A program made the position numbers and the translations under genes. A stretch of DNA of 64,000 nt, taken from Charina bottae. Its lineage: Eukaryota; Chordata; Lepidosauria; Squamata; Charinaidae. The stretch spans positions 18,154,001-18,218,000 of the forward strand of contig JALMGJ010000011.1 of assembly GCA_023362775.1 (NCBI GenBank). Reading direction: 5' to 3'. The notes beneath the pieces are model-generated. The model was not told the origin of the DNA. It did not search any database and saw nothing but the letters and a program-made list of their open reading frames with translations. Position 1 is the first letter of the stretch, and every line of letters starts with the position of its first letter. Below, one piece after another: positions 63,301-64,000 of this stretch.

Positions 63301-64000
63301 TACCAGATTCCTAAATTTTATATATTACACTGTCTGCCATGCACTGTATGATGCTAGATTTTTCTGAAAAAGAGGCAAATCTCTTGCATGGTGAGTATAC
63401 ATGTATTTATGAGATCTTTTCACTGCTAGGGCATGCACCAGTACGACCTCCAATTCCCAAAACTTCTACTAATTTCTCTTCAGAGGAAAAGCCAGCCAAT
63501 TCTTGCATGCATTTATTTACTCATCTAAATACAAAGTACTTAGCAGAGCCTCACAACTTGGCATTAAAGAGGGTCTGAGAAAATCAAAAGGTAAATATTA
63601 ATAGAACCTAAACCTGTTTCTGCTGGCTTGAAACCACGAATAGCTTTCAATTTTCCCTGTCCCTCCATTTAAAGAATGAAGCTGCGGTACTCACAATATT
63701 AACAGGCAGATGGCGTGCCAACTACAGCAACTGCAGACCACAAGTTACAAGCCTAGGCATAACTTAGCTGTGATTCTTAAGCATCTAGGCAAGCATTTTA
63801 GCCCATCAAACTGTCACAAATCTAACTTGAGATGCTCCACATTTAGGGATGTTCTAGAGTCCAGGCCAATACACAAGGCTCAGAATGGCATGGTTTAAAA
63901 TCCTTAAAATTGCAAGATAGGATATTTAACAAATGAGATTTACTTCTAGCTAAAATCCTCTAAGGGGGAAAGTCTGAGGTTTCAGCTTGCCCACCTCCAA
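63301..64000. other. Probable ARMC5 intron or 5' flank, nothing recognised
   Basis: No CpG-rich promoter and no exon matching the ARMC5 N-terminus is visible, so the gene likely starts beyond the window. Confidence 0.35.

Overview
The window looks like nuclear DNA of a squamate reptile, probably a snake. It has intron-split vertebrate genes. It is dense in repeats typical of squamates: Sauria-type tRNA SINEs with (ACCTTT) tails, a BovB (RTE) LINE, CR1 and L1 fragments, Penelope-like elements, many hAT foldback MITEs, and a (GATA)n/(GACA)n Bkm-type block. Species cannot be fixed from the sequence alone.

Three protein-coding genes lie head to tail on the minus strand. Read in their own direction they are: ARMC5 (62,799 to 54,310; five exons seen, 5' exon(s) outside the window or unseen), TGFB1I1/Hic-5 (50,092 to 24,423; all eleven coding exons rebuilt, 502 codons, every splice phase agreeing), and the 5' end of a leukocyte-type integrin alpha gene (ITGAM/ITGAX/ITGAD-like; exons 1-4 at 9,676 to 802, leaving through the left edge). 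ARMC5 and TGFB1I1 are also neighbours in the same orientation on human 16p11.2. There the integrin cluster lies upstream of ARMC5, whereas here an integrin gene lies downstream of TGFB1I1. A C2H2 zinc-finger pseudogene lies between the integrin and TGFB1I1 on the plus strand.

Layout: 1-9.7 kb is the integrin 5' end, with an uninterrupted 1133-codon LINE set in a heptanucleotide microsatellite (1.9-5.8 kb) and an L1-like insertion with a 17-bp target duplication (6.3-8.0 kb). 9.7-24.4 kb is intergenic, with CTCF-type sites, CR1 pieces, a Penelope-like element with inverted terminal repeats, the zinc-finger pseudogene and one copy of a 1.25-kb duplication. 24.4-50.1 kb is TGFB1I1, whose introns hold a SINE with a 102-bp internal tandem array, BovB, SINEs, hAT elements and the second duplication copy. 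Its first exon sits in a CpG-rich promoter with a perfect CArG box. 50.1-54.2 kb is intergenic and 54.2-64 kb is ARMC5.

The most unusual material is in the repeats. Five Penelope-terminal hairpins share a hammerhead-like CTGANGA-N19-GAAAC geometry with a covarying stem. A foldback MITE family has target duplications that nearly all read CTCTnnnn. One MITE is flanked by inverted rather than direct host sequence. Two duplications have half-MITEs at or next to a breakpoint. One hAT insertion can be dated by its empty site in the paired duplicate.
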